A stretch of DNA of 64,000 bases, taken from Amoebophrya sp. A120 (Eukaryota; Sar; Dinophyceae; Syndiniales; Amoebophryaceae). How positions within the stretch are numbered: position 1 is the stretch's first letter; each line of letters begins with the position of its first letter. The translations under genes and the position numbers were made by a program. Positions 11,201-21,300 of the stretch are shown here, piece by piece. The DNA lies in contig CAJINV010000016.1 of the NCBI GenBank assembly GCA_905178155.1, positions 186,001 through 250,000 on the forward strand, given 5' to 3'. The notes below the pieces were generated by a model that saw only the letters and a list, made by a program, of their open reading frames with translations, did no database searches and was not told the origin of the DNA.

Positions 11201-14200
11201 TTGTTCTTAGTGCGCATGATCAAGCACAAGCACAGCATTCTTTTGAAAGTTGTATCTTCAGCATGACAGGTTTCTCCTAGACAGCAGCGCTTTTCTGTAG
11301 GATATCTGCCTGAATTCTGACTTCCATTCTCGATACTCTTCTTGCAGCGCGATTCTTTTTCTTTTGTCCTTTATGCAACAAAAAAGAATCGTGTATGTAC
11401 GGAATGCATGACAAAATAAAGAATGGTTGTTGAAATGCCTGGACGTACTCGATACAGATGCATGACAAACATGATCACGGAGACGAAAATCCCGCATTTC
11501 ATGCTCGACACCAACATGCAAAAAAGCAAAATCAAAAACGAACCCAGGAAGCAAAAGGAGTGGAGCTGTTGTTGAAGCAGCAATACTACAAAAATTCTTC
11601 GTCCACATGAATGATGAAAACGCTACATTTCTATTTCCTTGCCATGCCATGCAAAGGAATGCTATGACTGATACGTGTACGATACTTTTAGAGGTATTCC
11701 AGTAGATAGGCCGGTCCTTCTTGCCGAAGCCTTCTAGGTATGCATTGCAAAAGCATAAGCAGTGCGCTAATGGTGATATACCGCATATATTTCAACAACC
11801 ATCGTCAGAAAGGACAAAAATGAAATTTGTCATGCTCCAGAGAAAAGGTCTGTCATGCATACCTGCGATTTTAAATACGAGCGCGATCATTGTACTTTTG
11901 CAGCTGATACTTGGTACTTTGGCTTGTTCACGATGTGTTTTTCCCAGCGAGTGAAGTTGTGCCCCTTCCGTTGCGGTCCGGTTACTTGAAAGAACTGCAC
12001 CACCTGCGTATGGTCGGACGAATCGTCGCTGTCGTCCGAATCCCCGTCCTTCTGCTCTTCGTCACTCGTGTTCCCCCTTGGCGTCTCGTCCGAGCCGTCG
12101 CTTGCAGCCTCCGGGTCTTCACTCTCTTCCTCGTTGTTCGTAGTTGTTGTCTCTTCCGACCCAGAGGAATCTTGCAACCCGCCATCGGACGTTTCCTTGC
12201 TTCCGCTTTCTTCCTTGATCAGTTGCTTGGCAAAGTCCACCGGCTCCGGATGGTAGCCCGGGTTGATGGCGTCGCAACTTTCTATTCCGTCGACCCGGCA
12301 GGTGACGCCACTGGACGGAATCCCGTGCTCGCAGAGGCACGTGTTCGCTCGACACGTGCCGTTTTCTTGCAGCTTATATCCGTCGTCGCAGGCCCGACAC
12401 TTCTGCATGCCGTTCCGCGGACAATCTTTGTTATCTACCTTTTTCCCGCCGGTGCAGCGACAGACGTTGGGTTCACAGAAAAAGGTGTCGTTGTTCAGCG
12501 TGAAACCGTCTTTGCACCTGGAGTATCCAGGAAAAACACCCATTCCCATCCCCATCCAATTTGTCATGCAAAACATGCGCACACTCCTGTGTTTGTCATG
12601 CAAAAAATGGATGGGGGTTGGTGTCTTTTCCTGGATATGGAACAGGCTTCGTCGCCAGCGTTGCGGCAAGAGGGGACCCCGATGGCGGGGTCACCTGTTG
12701 ATTTTTTTTTTTGAAGTTTTGACGTACGCGCACGTGTTGAGCTATTGTCGGTATCATGTTGTACGACGTTGTGAATCTAGCTCCTCAACGTACTGGATAG
12801 ACGAGATCGGAATCCAAATCTCGATCAACATCAAACTCCTATAACTGAAAAATCGCATTGTAAATCTTTTCACCGTTGTGACACACGCAGACATTGGCGT
12901 CGCAGGTTGGTTTCTCAGTGGCCTCGTTCAAGTGGAAGCCGTCGTTGCAACTGGCACAGTGTGGGGAGTCCTGGTGATTTTTTGCGTTTGTCTTTGCTCG
13001 ATTCGTCTTCCTCCAAGGCAAATATCAACTTTCGTTCGCATTCACGCATGACAGAGTAGTTCATCATCGCGCAAGAAGCACTTCTACCTGCTCCAAACAA
13101 TGCTCCCCCAGCATGCCCTTTCCGTTCACACAGCTACAGGTGTTCGCGGCGCAGATGCCATTTTTGATTTCCAAGTCGCCGCATTTTTGAAACGTCCCAC
13201 CCTCGTCCGTGTAGTGGTAGCCGGGCTTGCACAGCTCTATGTCTCCGACCCCGTCCTTGCACTGTGTGCCACCGACGCCCACACAGATATCAAATGCAAA
13301 AGTGTCTGGGTCTGGAAGGTTGGAACTTGTGATGCTGTCTCTGGATTCTAAAAAGATTTGTATTGCATGACCAGCAAGAGGGCTCCATTTTGTGCTACGC
13401 GGAGAGGGCATTTCTCATGCGGTAGAGGTATCACAAAGCCCTCTCGAAATCTGTGATGCTACGGCATGCATCACAGACTTCACGTCTCATGGAAAATATG
13501 CACGACAAGTCTCGAAATCTTCCAGACCCAGACATATTTGCAGTTGATAACAGATGTCAGCGACCTAAAGTTCGAATAAATTTGGTCGTCGATGGTATCA
13601 GACTAAAGGATTTACGGAGTCAGACTTATTTATGGAATCAGGCTAATGGAATCAGCTTTACCAGTGGAATCAGACTGGTGGAATCAGGCTAGTGCTGCAT
13701 TACCCAGTCCTTGCTTTGCTTGCGCCCGCGCACGGTTGGCTGCTGGGAAAACGCAGAGCCACGGAAAGACGGCCAACATGCCCCCACATGCCAAACACTG
13801 ACGCACCCGACAAGCGCCAAGCCCACCATTCCCCGGGGCGTGTCTTCGTTCCCCCCCCCCCCCACGCACCTCGACACCTTTCATACTACCATGCGCGAGT
13901 ATGAGAAAGGGGAGGGTGGGCGCCTTCCATAGTCAAAGAATCTGGGCAGTGCGAGGCGCCACCGCCCGTGCCGGGAGGCGCTGCTCACAGGCGGCCAAGG
14001 ACCGGGAAGACGGCCTCGCCGCCGGTACGCCCCGCCCCTAGGCATCGGCGACGCTAGGTCGCTAGCCTACGGGAGCCGCCCTGCTGCGAGGTACAGATGG
14101 CTGCGCCCTCGGGAAGCTGGTTCGTTGCCCCTAGGTCGGGAGGCGGCGCCTGGGAGCGCAGGGCAGTCCCTGCCGACACATCTGCGCCACTGCGGCCCCA

Positions 14201-15663
14201 ACCACTTGAAATGCGAGTGGAGTCGCCCCACCCAAAAATCGAAGCACCACAGCTCTATGTCTCCGACCCCGTCCTTGCACTGCGTGCCACCGACACCCAC
14301 ATATCAACTGCAAAAGTATCGTACTCGTATAAATGCATTACAAATTTCCCCAGCATGAGAAATAAAATTTGTAATGCAGATTTACCTTAACAAAGGGATT
14401 TGTAATGCATGATTGCAATACGAGTACGATACTTTTGCACAGGATACCACACAGATGTCAGCGACCTAGATTTTTGGATTAAGTACTTATAAATGAAAAA
14501 GATGTTGAGGGACTAGCTGTTGCAATTCAACATTCAAAAAGCTCGTCATGCTGACGATGACACGCACGCAAGGTTTTTAGCGATGTGATTTTTCTTGCGG
14601 GGAGACAATTCATCTATACCTCCCCGTGCTCGCACTCGCACTCGTTGACTGCGCAGTAGGCTGGGTCAGACTCGCCGTCCAAATGTTCGGTGATTTTGCA
14701 CGTGTCCGCGCAAACCGTAGTTTTGATCTTCTCCTGCATCTCGTCGGGAAGCAGGTGACTGAAGCCGACCACCTTGCTTTGTCCTTCGTCTTCCACTTCG
14801 GATGTGGAGGTCATGCCAGCAGCCAGCTTGCTAGAAGTACCGGTAGTTGTAGTAGCACCTCGCTGTCCTCCGATTTTTGTGGCTCTACTGCTAGAACTAG
14901 TCGCAGAGAGGTTAATTGTCTCGGGAATCGTCCGCGGCTTTGCTGCCGCATCAGCACCGGTCGTGGCGCTCCGCGTAGCCTCTGCGTCATCTCCTTCTCC
15001 GGTGCGAAAAGCAGCAGGCACGATATTCTTGTTGGCAACATCACCGGCGCTATCCGCATTTTGGTTCGGCAGTTCTGGATCTGAAACTTCTCCCGTGTCT
15101 GATGCAGTGATGGTAGAAGTTACGGAAGATGAGGATTTTGCAGTAGATAGCCCGTCATCATCTTCAGAGGATGCTGATCTCCCCGAGGAATTGACATTGT
15201 CTCCACCCAGTGGTCCTTCTCTTTTGCTTTTCTGAAGCTCAACCTCCGTCGTTAAAATTCGCTCCTTGTTGTGTGCTGGTCTACCGCTTTTGTGGTGGTG
15301 GTGCCGGTGGTGGTGTCCATTGTATGATCTCGGAGAAGTACTTTTCCCAGTGGTTTTGCTAGTCTTCCCTATCTTGTTTCCACTCTTGCTCGTTACTCCG
15401 CCCTGTTTCTCCGACTTCTTGGTGTCGAACGCCCCGAAGAGCGAAAATGTCGGCCAGTTGAAGCCGAGTGCTTGTACGCCGTGGAAAGATGACCCGTTCC
15501 CCGAAAATAAACCGGTGCCATGATTTTGCTCTAACAGAAGATGAACCTCTGGGCAAACAACAAGCAGGAAAAGATTACTGCATAAGGACGCGAGGGTGGA
15601 CGTCAACGACGAGCCGGGGGACCTTATTCTGCTCCTGTTTCGCTGCAGCTTGAGGCGCCGCAT
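8279..15663 (-). CDS. Secreted cysteine-rich protein with EGF-like repeats and a thrombospondin type 1 domain
   Basis: Model of 1,373 aa with exons 15663-14620, 13564-13088, 12970-12874, 12694-11686, 11073-10775, 10643-10226 and 10068-8279; introners inside the exons are removed, and the coding length is divisible by three. The start has a basic N-terminus and a hydrophobic stretch near residues 20-45 (signal peptide or anchor), then a Ser/Thr/Asp-rich region. Next come EGF-like units of the pattern CxCxNGxxxxxxxxCxxxxxxCxxCxxGF, encoded roughly 13.6-12.2 kb, then an acidic linker. Around 10.5-10.25 kb lies a TSP1-like module: W-N-E-T-E-C, GKGVQTRSREI, a GG-C pair and CEVFDC. The C-terminus has a PAN/apple-like cluster (FCEAYC...CRYYSY...CRFYSEC). 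TSP1 and PAN domains in alveolates commonly sit in adhesins, so a surface or secreted adhesion role is inferred. The border of the 11074-11685 intron is least certain. Confidence 0.72.
9042..9180. mobile_element. Introner family A
   Basis: TATCCTGTGCAAAAGTATCG at the left, TTTTGCACAGCATA at the right. Flanks CGAGC and TGAGC share four of five bases. Excision joins ...KRQL to GNKK... in frame. Confidence 0.93.
9348..9492. mobile_element. Introner family A
   Basis: Starts TATGAACTGCAAAAGCATCG, ends TTTTGCAATTCATA; exact repeats GAGCG (9343-9347, 9493-9497). Excision joins ...SVFA to HAYD... in frame. No GT-AG pair is available at its borders. Confidence 0.95.
10069..10225 (-). other. GT-AG intron
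   Basis: Minus-strand borders GTATTTACTG and ACACAG; one base carried over completes a Pro codon with the next exon. No introner ends. Confidence 0.7.
10644..10774 (-). other. GT-AG intron
   Basis: Minus-strand borders GTATAGTACT and TTCATTCAG, phase 0 between ...PVVT and NPAQ... of the cysteine-rich protein. Confidence 0.7.
10852..11002. mobile_element. Introner family A
   Basis: TATCCTGTGCAAAAGTATCG to TTTTGCAATGCATA with exact repeats TCCTT (10847-10851, 11003-11007). Excision yields ...LEWEGKKYHG... in frame. Confidence 0.95.
11074..11685 (-). other. Intron containing decayed introner-like sequence
   Basis: The 5' border GTATCGTACACGTATCAGTC resembles a family A arm, but the other end has no matching arm. 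The 3' border used here (CTGAGAG) is chosen because it gives the right phase. Inside are catgacaaa-type motifs like those of the introners. Confidence 0.45.
11739..11909. mobile_element. Introner family A, diverged
   Basis: TATGCATTGCAAAAGCATAA on the left, TACTTTTGCAGCTGATA on the right; flanks CTAGG and CTTGG differ at one base. Excision joins ...PKYQ to EGFGKK... in frame. Confidence 0.88.
12524..12637. mobile_element. Introner family C
   Basis: TATCCAGGAAAAACACCCAT against TGTCTTTTCCTGGATA; only 114 bp. Flanks TGGAG and TGGAA differ at one base. Excision gives ...ACSRCKDGF..., completing a cysteine-rich unit in frame. Confidence 0.92.
12695..12873 (-). other. GT-AG intron
   Basis: Minus-strand borders GTGAAAAGAT and ATCAACAG. 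Phase 1 gives ...CHNG|DPAIGV..., matching the spacing of the neighbouring cysteine-rich unit; the next GT downstream would create a stop. Confidence 0.65.
12971..13087 (-). other. GT-AG intron
   Basis: Minus-strand borders GTAGAAGTGC and AATCACCAG, phase 0 between ...HCLEQ and DSPHC.... Confidence 0.7.
13288..13549. mobile_element. Introner family B in exon copy 1
   Basis: TATCAAATGCAAAAGTGTCT to CAGACATATTTGCAGTTGATA with exact repeats ACAGA (13283-13287, 13550-13554). It sits in the used copy of a duplicated exon segment. Confidence 0.95.
13592..13692. repeat. Degenerate short tandem repeat
   Basis: Five or six imperfect copies of GGAATCAGRCT with spacers of varying length, next to the GC-rich island inside the long intron. 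Confidence 0.7.
13693..14249. other. GC-rich island inside an intron
   Basis: Sharp rise in G+C, including a run of about 14 C near 13.85 kb. Open frames are shadows without recognisable protein content. It starts and stops abruptly between the repeat array and exon copy 2. Confidence 0.6.
14250..14465 (-). pseudogene. Partial duplicate of the 13.23-13.56 kb exon, with its own introner
   Basis: After removing the introner at 14302-14446 the segment matches the exon at 13231-13564 over roughly 70 bp with two differences near the junction, and both carry the same 3' splice site. Similarity stops after GAGCTGTG, so the copy lacks the rest of the exon and its normal 5' splice site. Confidence 0.75.
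14302..14446. mobile_element. Introner family A in exon copy 2
   Basis: TATCAACTGCAAAAGTATCG to TTTTGCACAGGATA with exact repeats CCACA (14297-14301, 14447-14451). The site is offset four bases from the family B site in exon copy 1. Confidence 0.95.
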
Positions 15664-15694
15664 TATTCTGGTTTGGCGATCTACTTCTCGTCGT

Positions 15695-16002
15695 TATGGG
15701 AGTGTCAGGATTGAAATTGTCAAAGTTGAAAGAGTTTGTCATGCATAAAAGCAATACCAGTCGAAAGCCCGCTTATCAAGCGGCGCATGACAAATTTTCC
15801 GAGCACCGGAATCCAATTTGTCATGCTGTTTGGGCACAGAGGACTGCTTTCGTCATGCTACTTTCGAAGCTCTTTTGCAAACCCTAAACAGGCTCACAAT
15901 CGGCCTCACTTGCCATCCCGGCAAGACAGGCAATTCATGCCTTGCATTTTATGCATGACAAATCACTTCAACTTTGTCGATTTCAAACCTGACGCTTCCA
16001 TA
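15695..16002. mobile_element. Introner family F in the 5' untranslated region
   Basis: TATGGGAGTGTCAGGATTGA to AAACCTGACGCTTCCATA; exact repeats GTCGT (15690-15694, 16003-16007). It lies just upstream of the ATG at 15661-15663; the spliced upstream frame contains a stop, so the element is in the leader. Confidence 0.92.
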
Positions 16003-16046
16003 GTCGTGGACCCCACTATGGTGTCGTCCTCGGGCAGCTGTCGCAA

Positions 16047-16197
16047 TATCCACAGGAAATTTCCTGTACACGTACAAATGCTGTCTCTGCATGACAAAAC
16101 TTGCCTTCAATCCTAGTCTACCATGACAAGTTGTACTCTGCAATTTAGCAAAATTTGTCATGTATTTTGTACATGTACAGGAAATTTACATTGCATA
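16047..16197. mobile_element. Introner family G in the 5' untranslated region
   Basis: TATCCACAGGAAATTTCCTG to ACAGGAAATTTACATTGCATA; exact repeats CGCAA (16042-16046, 16198-16202). Only copy of this family in the window. Confidence 0.9.
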
Positions 16198-18396
16198 CGC
16201 AACCCGAGGACAACACGGGCCGCGGCGGGGGAAACGTGGCCGCTTGCGGTCGCTGCGAAATCTTCTACGAGCTCAACTGTGCGGGGAGAAGTGGAACGGA
16301 AGCTGCATCGACGAGGCATCTTTCATGTCGCCGATGTTAAGATCATCTTCTTGAGGACCCAACATGGTGCCCCATTGCTGCTGATTGATTGTTTTTGATT
16401 TGATGCGACAGTTGCATTTCTTGATCAAGTTAAGCAACCATGACCAAATCAAGTTGCTCACTCTCCCAGGATGAGTCTATCGCAGTCACCCACTCAACAC
16501 ATATGATACGCAAAGAAAACCATTAGTATGATGTAGAGAAGATTTTGCGTCGCTTCACTCTTGCCGCCGAGCTAATAAGCTCCTTCTTCCTCCTGCTTCC
16601 CCTCCGGCTGATGATCTTCATGATCATGCTGGTGAACACAATATATCTATCGCAGGGGCCTGGCGCATTTGCGTGATGTCTGTGTGTCCTTGCCACAGCT
16701 GGCACAGAAACAAGACAGGGCTGGCGCTGCTTTCCACTCGCAGGGGGCCTCCCTGTGTATGGGCACGGCGAGCCCGGGGCGAGAAGGCTGGGGGCATCGG
16801 CGTGCCGGCGACTCGAGGCCGGGCTCATTACTAACTACCAGCCAGGCAAACTCGGCGGCCGAAGCAAAGCAACGAGCGAACGCTAATACCGGCAACACGG
16901 CAAACAGAAGCCCGACGCGCTCCGGAGCGGGCAAGGGGGTCAGCCCCCGGGCATCTAGCACACATCGCATGCGAGCGCAAACATACACGCGGGGCGGCCA
17001 GGCCAAGAGAACCACGGGCGGGCACAATGCGCGCCCCCCCCTGACTTGCATGGGTGCGGGGGGGGGCGAGGCGGAGGAGGCAAAAGAGGGGGGCAGAGCC
17101 CAACAAGCCCCGGCGCGACGTCGCGCCGGCCCCGGCGCCGGCAAGGCCCGCCGGGGTGGCGCCTCCTGGTTTGCCGGCGAACCACAACACACCGCGGCCG
17201 CGGCGGCGCGGCGGTAGGCGCCGAACCATACCAGGCCAAGCAGAAAGGGGGCCCGGGCCCGCCGGCGCAGGGCTTTCTTTGGCTGAAGGCCGCGGCGGGC
17301 GGCCGCTGGATGCCGAGGGCCTTCGCTTAGGTCCGCGAACAGCTGGTCTGGCGCGTTGCCTCGTTGTGGCGTGCGGCATCATCGCCGCGCCGGGCAGCGC
17401 GGCCCAGTCTACGCCTTTGGCCCACCCCTCCCCGCGCCCGGGCAGCGTCGGCCTCGCGCCCGTGGTCCACAGGTCCGGGCGGATCGTTTCGCGGGCCCAG
17501 GATGGCCCGCCGCGGCGGCGCGTGGTGCTCTTCTCCTGGGCATGTTCTCTCTTCCGGCACGTTCGTCACCTGCTGGGAGCCATCTTCGCCGAGATATCCC
17601 GCCGGGCGGGGCAAAATAAGGAAACGCTCCACCGCGGGGCCTGCTTCCTTCCAAAGCAAGAAGCAACGGGCGGGGAGCTGGCCCCGTAGTATTGCCCGCC
17701 TCGGCTACATCACGACCGCCACACTGTTGCAGTTGATTGGGTAGGTGGATTCGAATCCAGTGAATTTGGAAGCCGTAAAACAGGGCTACTTTCGACGTCG
17801 CCCACGCAGATGATGAACACAATTTCGGTAACACCAAGGACAAGCGCAAGCGTCGTTTACTTCACGACTGCGCTATGCTGGAGAGTGTATCCAAATATTT
17901 GTTTAGCACCCCAGAAAAAACGGGCCCAGCTACTACTATTTCATCCGGAATTTATTAAAAGGCTTTTTCTTTGTCATCTCCGGTTGTCTAGTTCTTACCA
18001 AGAAGAGCACTGAAGTTCAGGGCCTTGTTTTCTTTTTGCTTCGCAACATTCATTCTCTTTCTCTTCAGGTAGTGGTCGTAGTCAATCATACAGAAGAGAT
18101 GCTCACAAGATCGTACATGCATCGATCAATCAGAACGCTGCAGCTGTGTTTAGTTTGAAGGAAAACGTTTCTGTGCTGAGCTCGTGAAACAGAAACTTCA
18201 ACGCACTGTCGCTGTCGGTATTAAATAATATAAGATAATGTTTTTCCGATGGTGTGCAGCAGCGCAACTACAACAGCTTTACGTGTTTATTCCTCCCGGG
18301 GCTTTACAGCACGACACTGCTGAGCTACCACTTCTACCTAGTGAGATTCACGACCTCATCCTCACGACAAGAAATACTCTTACTCCGCCGCCCATC
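16198..18396. other. Spacer with a GC-rich island
   Basis: Upstream flank of the cysteine-rich gene and downstream flank of the channel gene. Apart from the island at 16655-17700 I see no supported gene. Small minus-strand frames near 16.3 kb could be leader or upstream open reading frames. Confidence 0.55.
16655..17700. other. GC-rich island
   Basis: About 1 kb of very high G+C, full of GGCGCC, GCCGGC and CGCGCC words with many overlapping open frames on both strands. The frames have the biased composition expected of GC-rich noncoding DNA, so none is called a gene. Confidence 0.6.
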
Positions 18397-21300
18397 CTAC
18401 AAGAACTCCCCGTGATTCCTGTAATACCTCGCCAACTTCTTCGTCATGGTTGCGACACTCGGCAAATTTGCCCGGTCCATCTGGAATCCTCTTCTGTTCA
18501 TCGATTCCACAAATTCCGACTCCGCCTGCTGGTTCGCGTCGTCAATCTTCAACACATCGGCCTACTTCTGCATTGCAAAAGTATTGTATCGCACTCGTAT
18601 AAATGCATTACAAATTTCTCAGCATGACAAATGAAATTTGTAATGTGGGTTTACCTAAAGAAAACGATTTGCAATGCATTATTGCAATACGAGTACGATA
18701 TTTTTGCACAGGATACCACTTCGGATACACCAAAGTACCGTACTGCCCGTTCGCCAAGAATTCGGATTTGAACACGAAGTAGTGCAGGATCACCCAAGCG
18801 AAGAAGACCGGAATCCACACAATCGCTTCGATCCAGATCACCGTGTCTTTCGTGCTCGGGAAGAGGTTGCAGGTCAAGGCCGCGAGCATGCAGTCCAAAC
18901 CCATAATCGATGTGATCAAAAACGTGACCAACACGTACACGTCCAATCGCGTCACGTACGGTTTAATGGGCGTCCAGGTGTTTAGCGTCACTTTGTAGGC
19001 CGCAAGGGATAAAATCAAGGTCAGCAACACCTGCATCCTGGACCCCGGGTCGTCCGGATCGATGAGAAAAGTGGAAAACGAGAGAGAAACCAGACACAGC
19101 AGGATGAAGTGCACGTTCAGCAAGTAAAACGTCGGCACACACTCCATCTGCAGCACGATGTGAAACCGGCTGTACTTCGCGCCGCTGGGCATGGAGGCGA
19201 GCCAGGACAAGGGGTAGAATTCGGAGAAATGGCACCGGCAAATCCACGACTCCGACATGCGGCAACGGCCTTTAAACACCGAGGGGCGGAGCCGCAGTTC
19301 CACTAACCGGTAGTTCTTCTTCGGAGGATTTGCTTGATTTGTCAGAGAGCTAGTAGCAGAGGTGTTGACTTGCGGCGGCGGAGATGTTGCTCCACCAGCT
19401 GCTGAGCCGGGTCCTGTACTAGTTGTTGATCTGTAATTCGTCACCGGCGTTTTTTCCTGATCCGACAGTCCAGAGCCTGGTTGCAACAACATCTGCCGCC
19501 AGTCGGATTTCGCTCGTTTCTTGATGAATTCCCCACGGGAGAGCTGAATCGACCGCCGTTTCGCAGCGGACATGATTTCCCTCCCGGGAAGGTCGTAGGC
19601 CGTTCGCGAATTCCGGTTGGCGCGGTCGGGGAGGGAGGAGGAGCGGCGATAGGTTTTGTTCGATGTTGCTTTATACTGTCCTTCAGGTGCTGGGTTATCA
19701 TGATCAACAACGCCGCCGCTGTAAAAATTCTGCCCCCGCCCGTCGGTTTCTGCGTCCAAAACAGCATCTTCCTCTCCTTCTTCGGGGATCACCATGCTCG
19801 CGACTTCCCCCTCCGGCTGGAATCGCGGTCTGACTGTGGTGCGCGTGTCGTTTCGCTCGAGGATTTTTGTTTTGATATTATTTCCTACACCTCCACCAGC
19901 AAAGCCGCTTCTCCTGCTAGATGAAGACGCGGGCACGGAGTAGGATCGGATGCTGTTCGTGAACCCTTCTTTCTGTCTACCCTCCACGAGCAGATCATAA
20001 TCCAAAAAACCTTCATCCCCGTCGCTGCTGCTCACACTTCCGTAGTCGTCATCAAAGCCGAAGCCCGTCCCGTTTTCCGGCGCTGCGGAGCCGCAACTCG
20101 GTTCCTCCATATCGGGGATAAAAACGTCTCTCGCGAATCCACAGGATTTCCTCGACAAGGTAGTGCTATTCTTCTCGTCGTCCAGAAGTCTAGCAAAATC
20201 CTCATCGTCTTCCGGGATCAGACCCTCGAAGAAGTTGCTAGTACTGCTTGATGCACCGGAAAATCGCACCTCTTTCCCAGAACCCTCATGCAGCTGCCGG
20301 TCGGCCTCGGACGACCGTATCTCTGGCCGCAAGTCGTACGTGCTTGCCCTTTCTAGATTTTCGTACGATGCAGAAGACTGCTCTCCTTTCGTGCTGGTAC
20401 TATTTTCCGCCACATGATGATCACTCAACAAATCCTTCACCACGTGCTCCTCCCCGCGGCCCAGAGAGTCGGTGTTGGACACGCCCTCCACAAGTGTCGC
20501 ATTTGTTCTTGTTCGCTGATCAATATCTCGTCCACCGCCTTGCTTGATGTTGTTCGTCGTCGAAACAGAAGTGCTATCTCTTCTACTCCCTCCGCCCTGC
20601 CGCAAGGAATTGTCTCGACTCGTCGACGTCCGACCATTAGAACTTCTTGTGAACCGCTGCGACTTCTGGTAATCGGACAATTTCTGCACAAAGCGGGAGA
20701 ACGAGTCTTGCTCGCAGTCCTCTTCCACATCCTCTTCCACCAGTTCGTAGAACGGGAGCATGTATGCCCACGGCACGAAAATGTACTTGTACGTGTTCGC
20801 AGTATGCATTGCAAAAGTATCGTACTAGTAGAAATAGCATCACAAATTTTTCCAGAAGGAAAAAAGGAATTTGTAATGCTGAAGAAGCTAAGGAACCAGA
20901 TTTGTCATGCATGACTGCAATTACTACGAGTACGATGCTTTTGCACAGGATACGCAGTGGCTACAAACGACAACCGAATTAACTGCCGGCTGAAGGGGAA
21001 ATGCACCAAGTCCATCACCTGTCGGCACGTACACCGGTACTTCCCGTAGACCTGGACGTAATACGCCAGCGGCGGGGGTTCCACGTGTTGCTTTTTCCAA
21101 GTGTGCTTGGATTTGAACCGGGATTTCGCCTGTTTCACCACTTTGTTGTGTTTAATCGCATTGAGGATCTGCTCTTGAGAAGAAGATTTGCTATAATACG
21201 CGCCGGCGCCCCCGAAAGGAGGTGCAGTGCCGGCAGTCTTTGAACTTCGGCCTTGTTTATTCGCGGCGTTTTTCTTTCTCTCCTTCGACGAGTCCAAAGA

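Larger units (their letters stand above)
13565..14619 (-). other. Long intron holding a second, degenerate exon copy
   Basis: Bordered by GTATAG (14619) and CTTTAG (13565). It contains copy 2 of the exon segment (14250-14301 plus 14447-14465, with its own TAG 3' splice site), a degenerate TGGAATCAGACT repeat array and a GC-rich island. Using copy 2 would end the protein early after a short tail, so I treat it as skipped. Confidence 0.55.

Noticed and set aside
16655-17700. Long overlapping open frames in both strands
   Set aside because: High G+C lowers stop frequency; compositions are biased and no domain is visible.
17725-17765. tRNA-like T-arm (GGATTCGAATCC)
   Set aside because: The flanking five-base stems do not pair around a seven-base loop and no acceptor or anticodon arm follows; it is a short palindrome.
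18238-18627. Plus-strand 129-codon frame
   Set aside because: It overlaps the minus-strand C-terminus of the channel gene, which is supported by precise introner removal.
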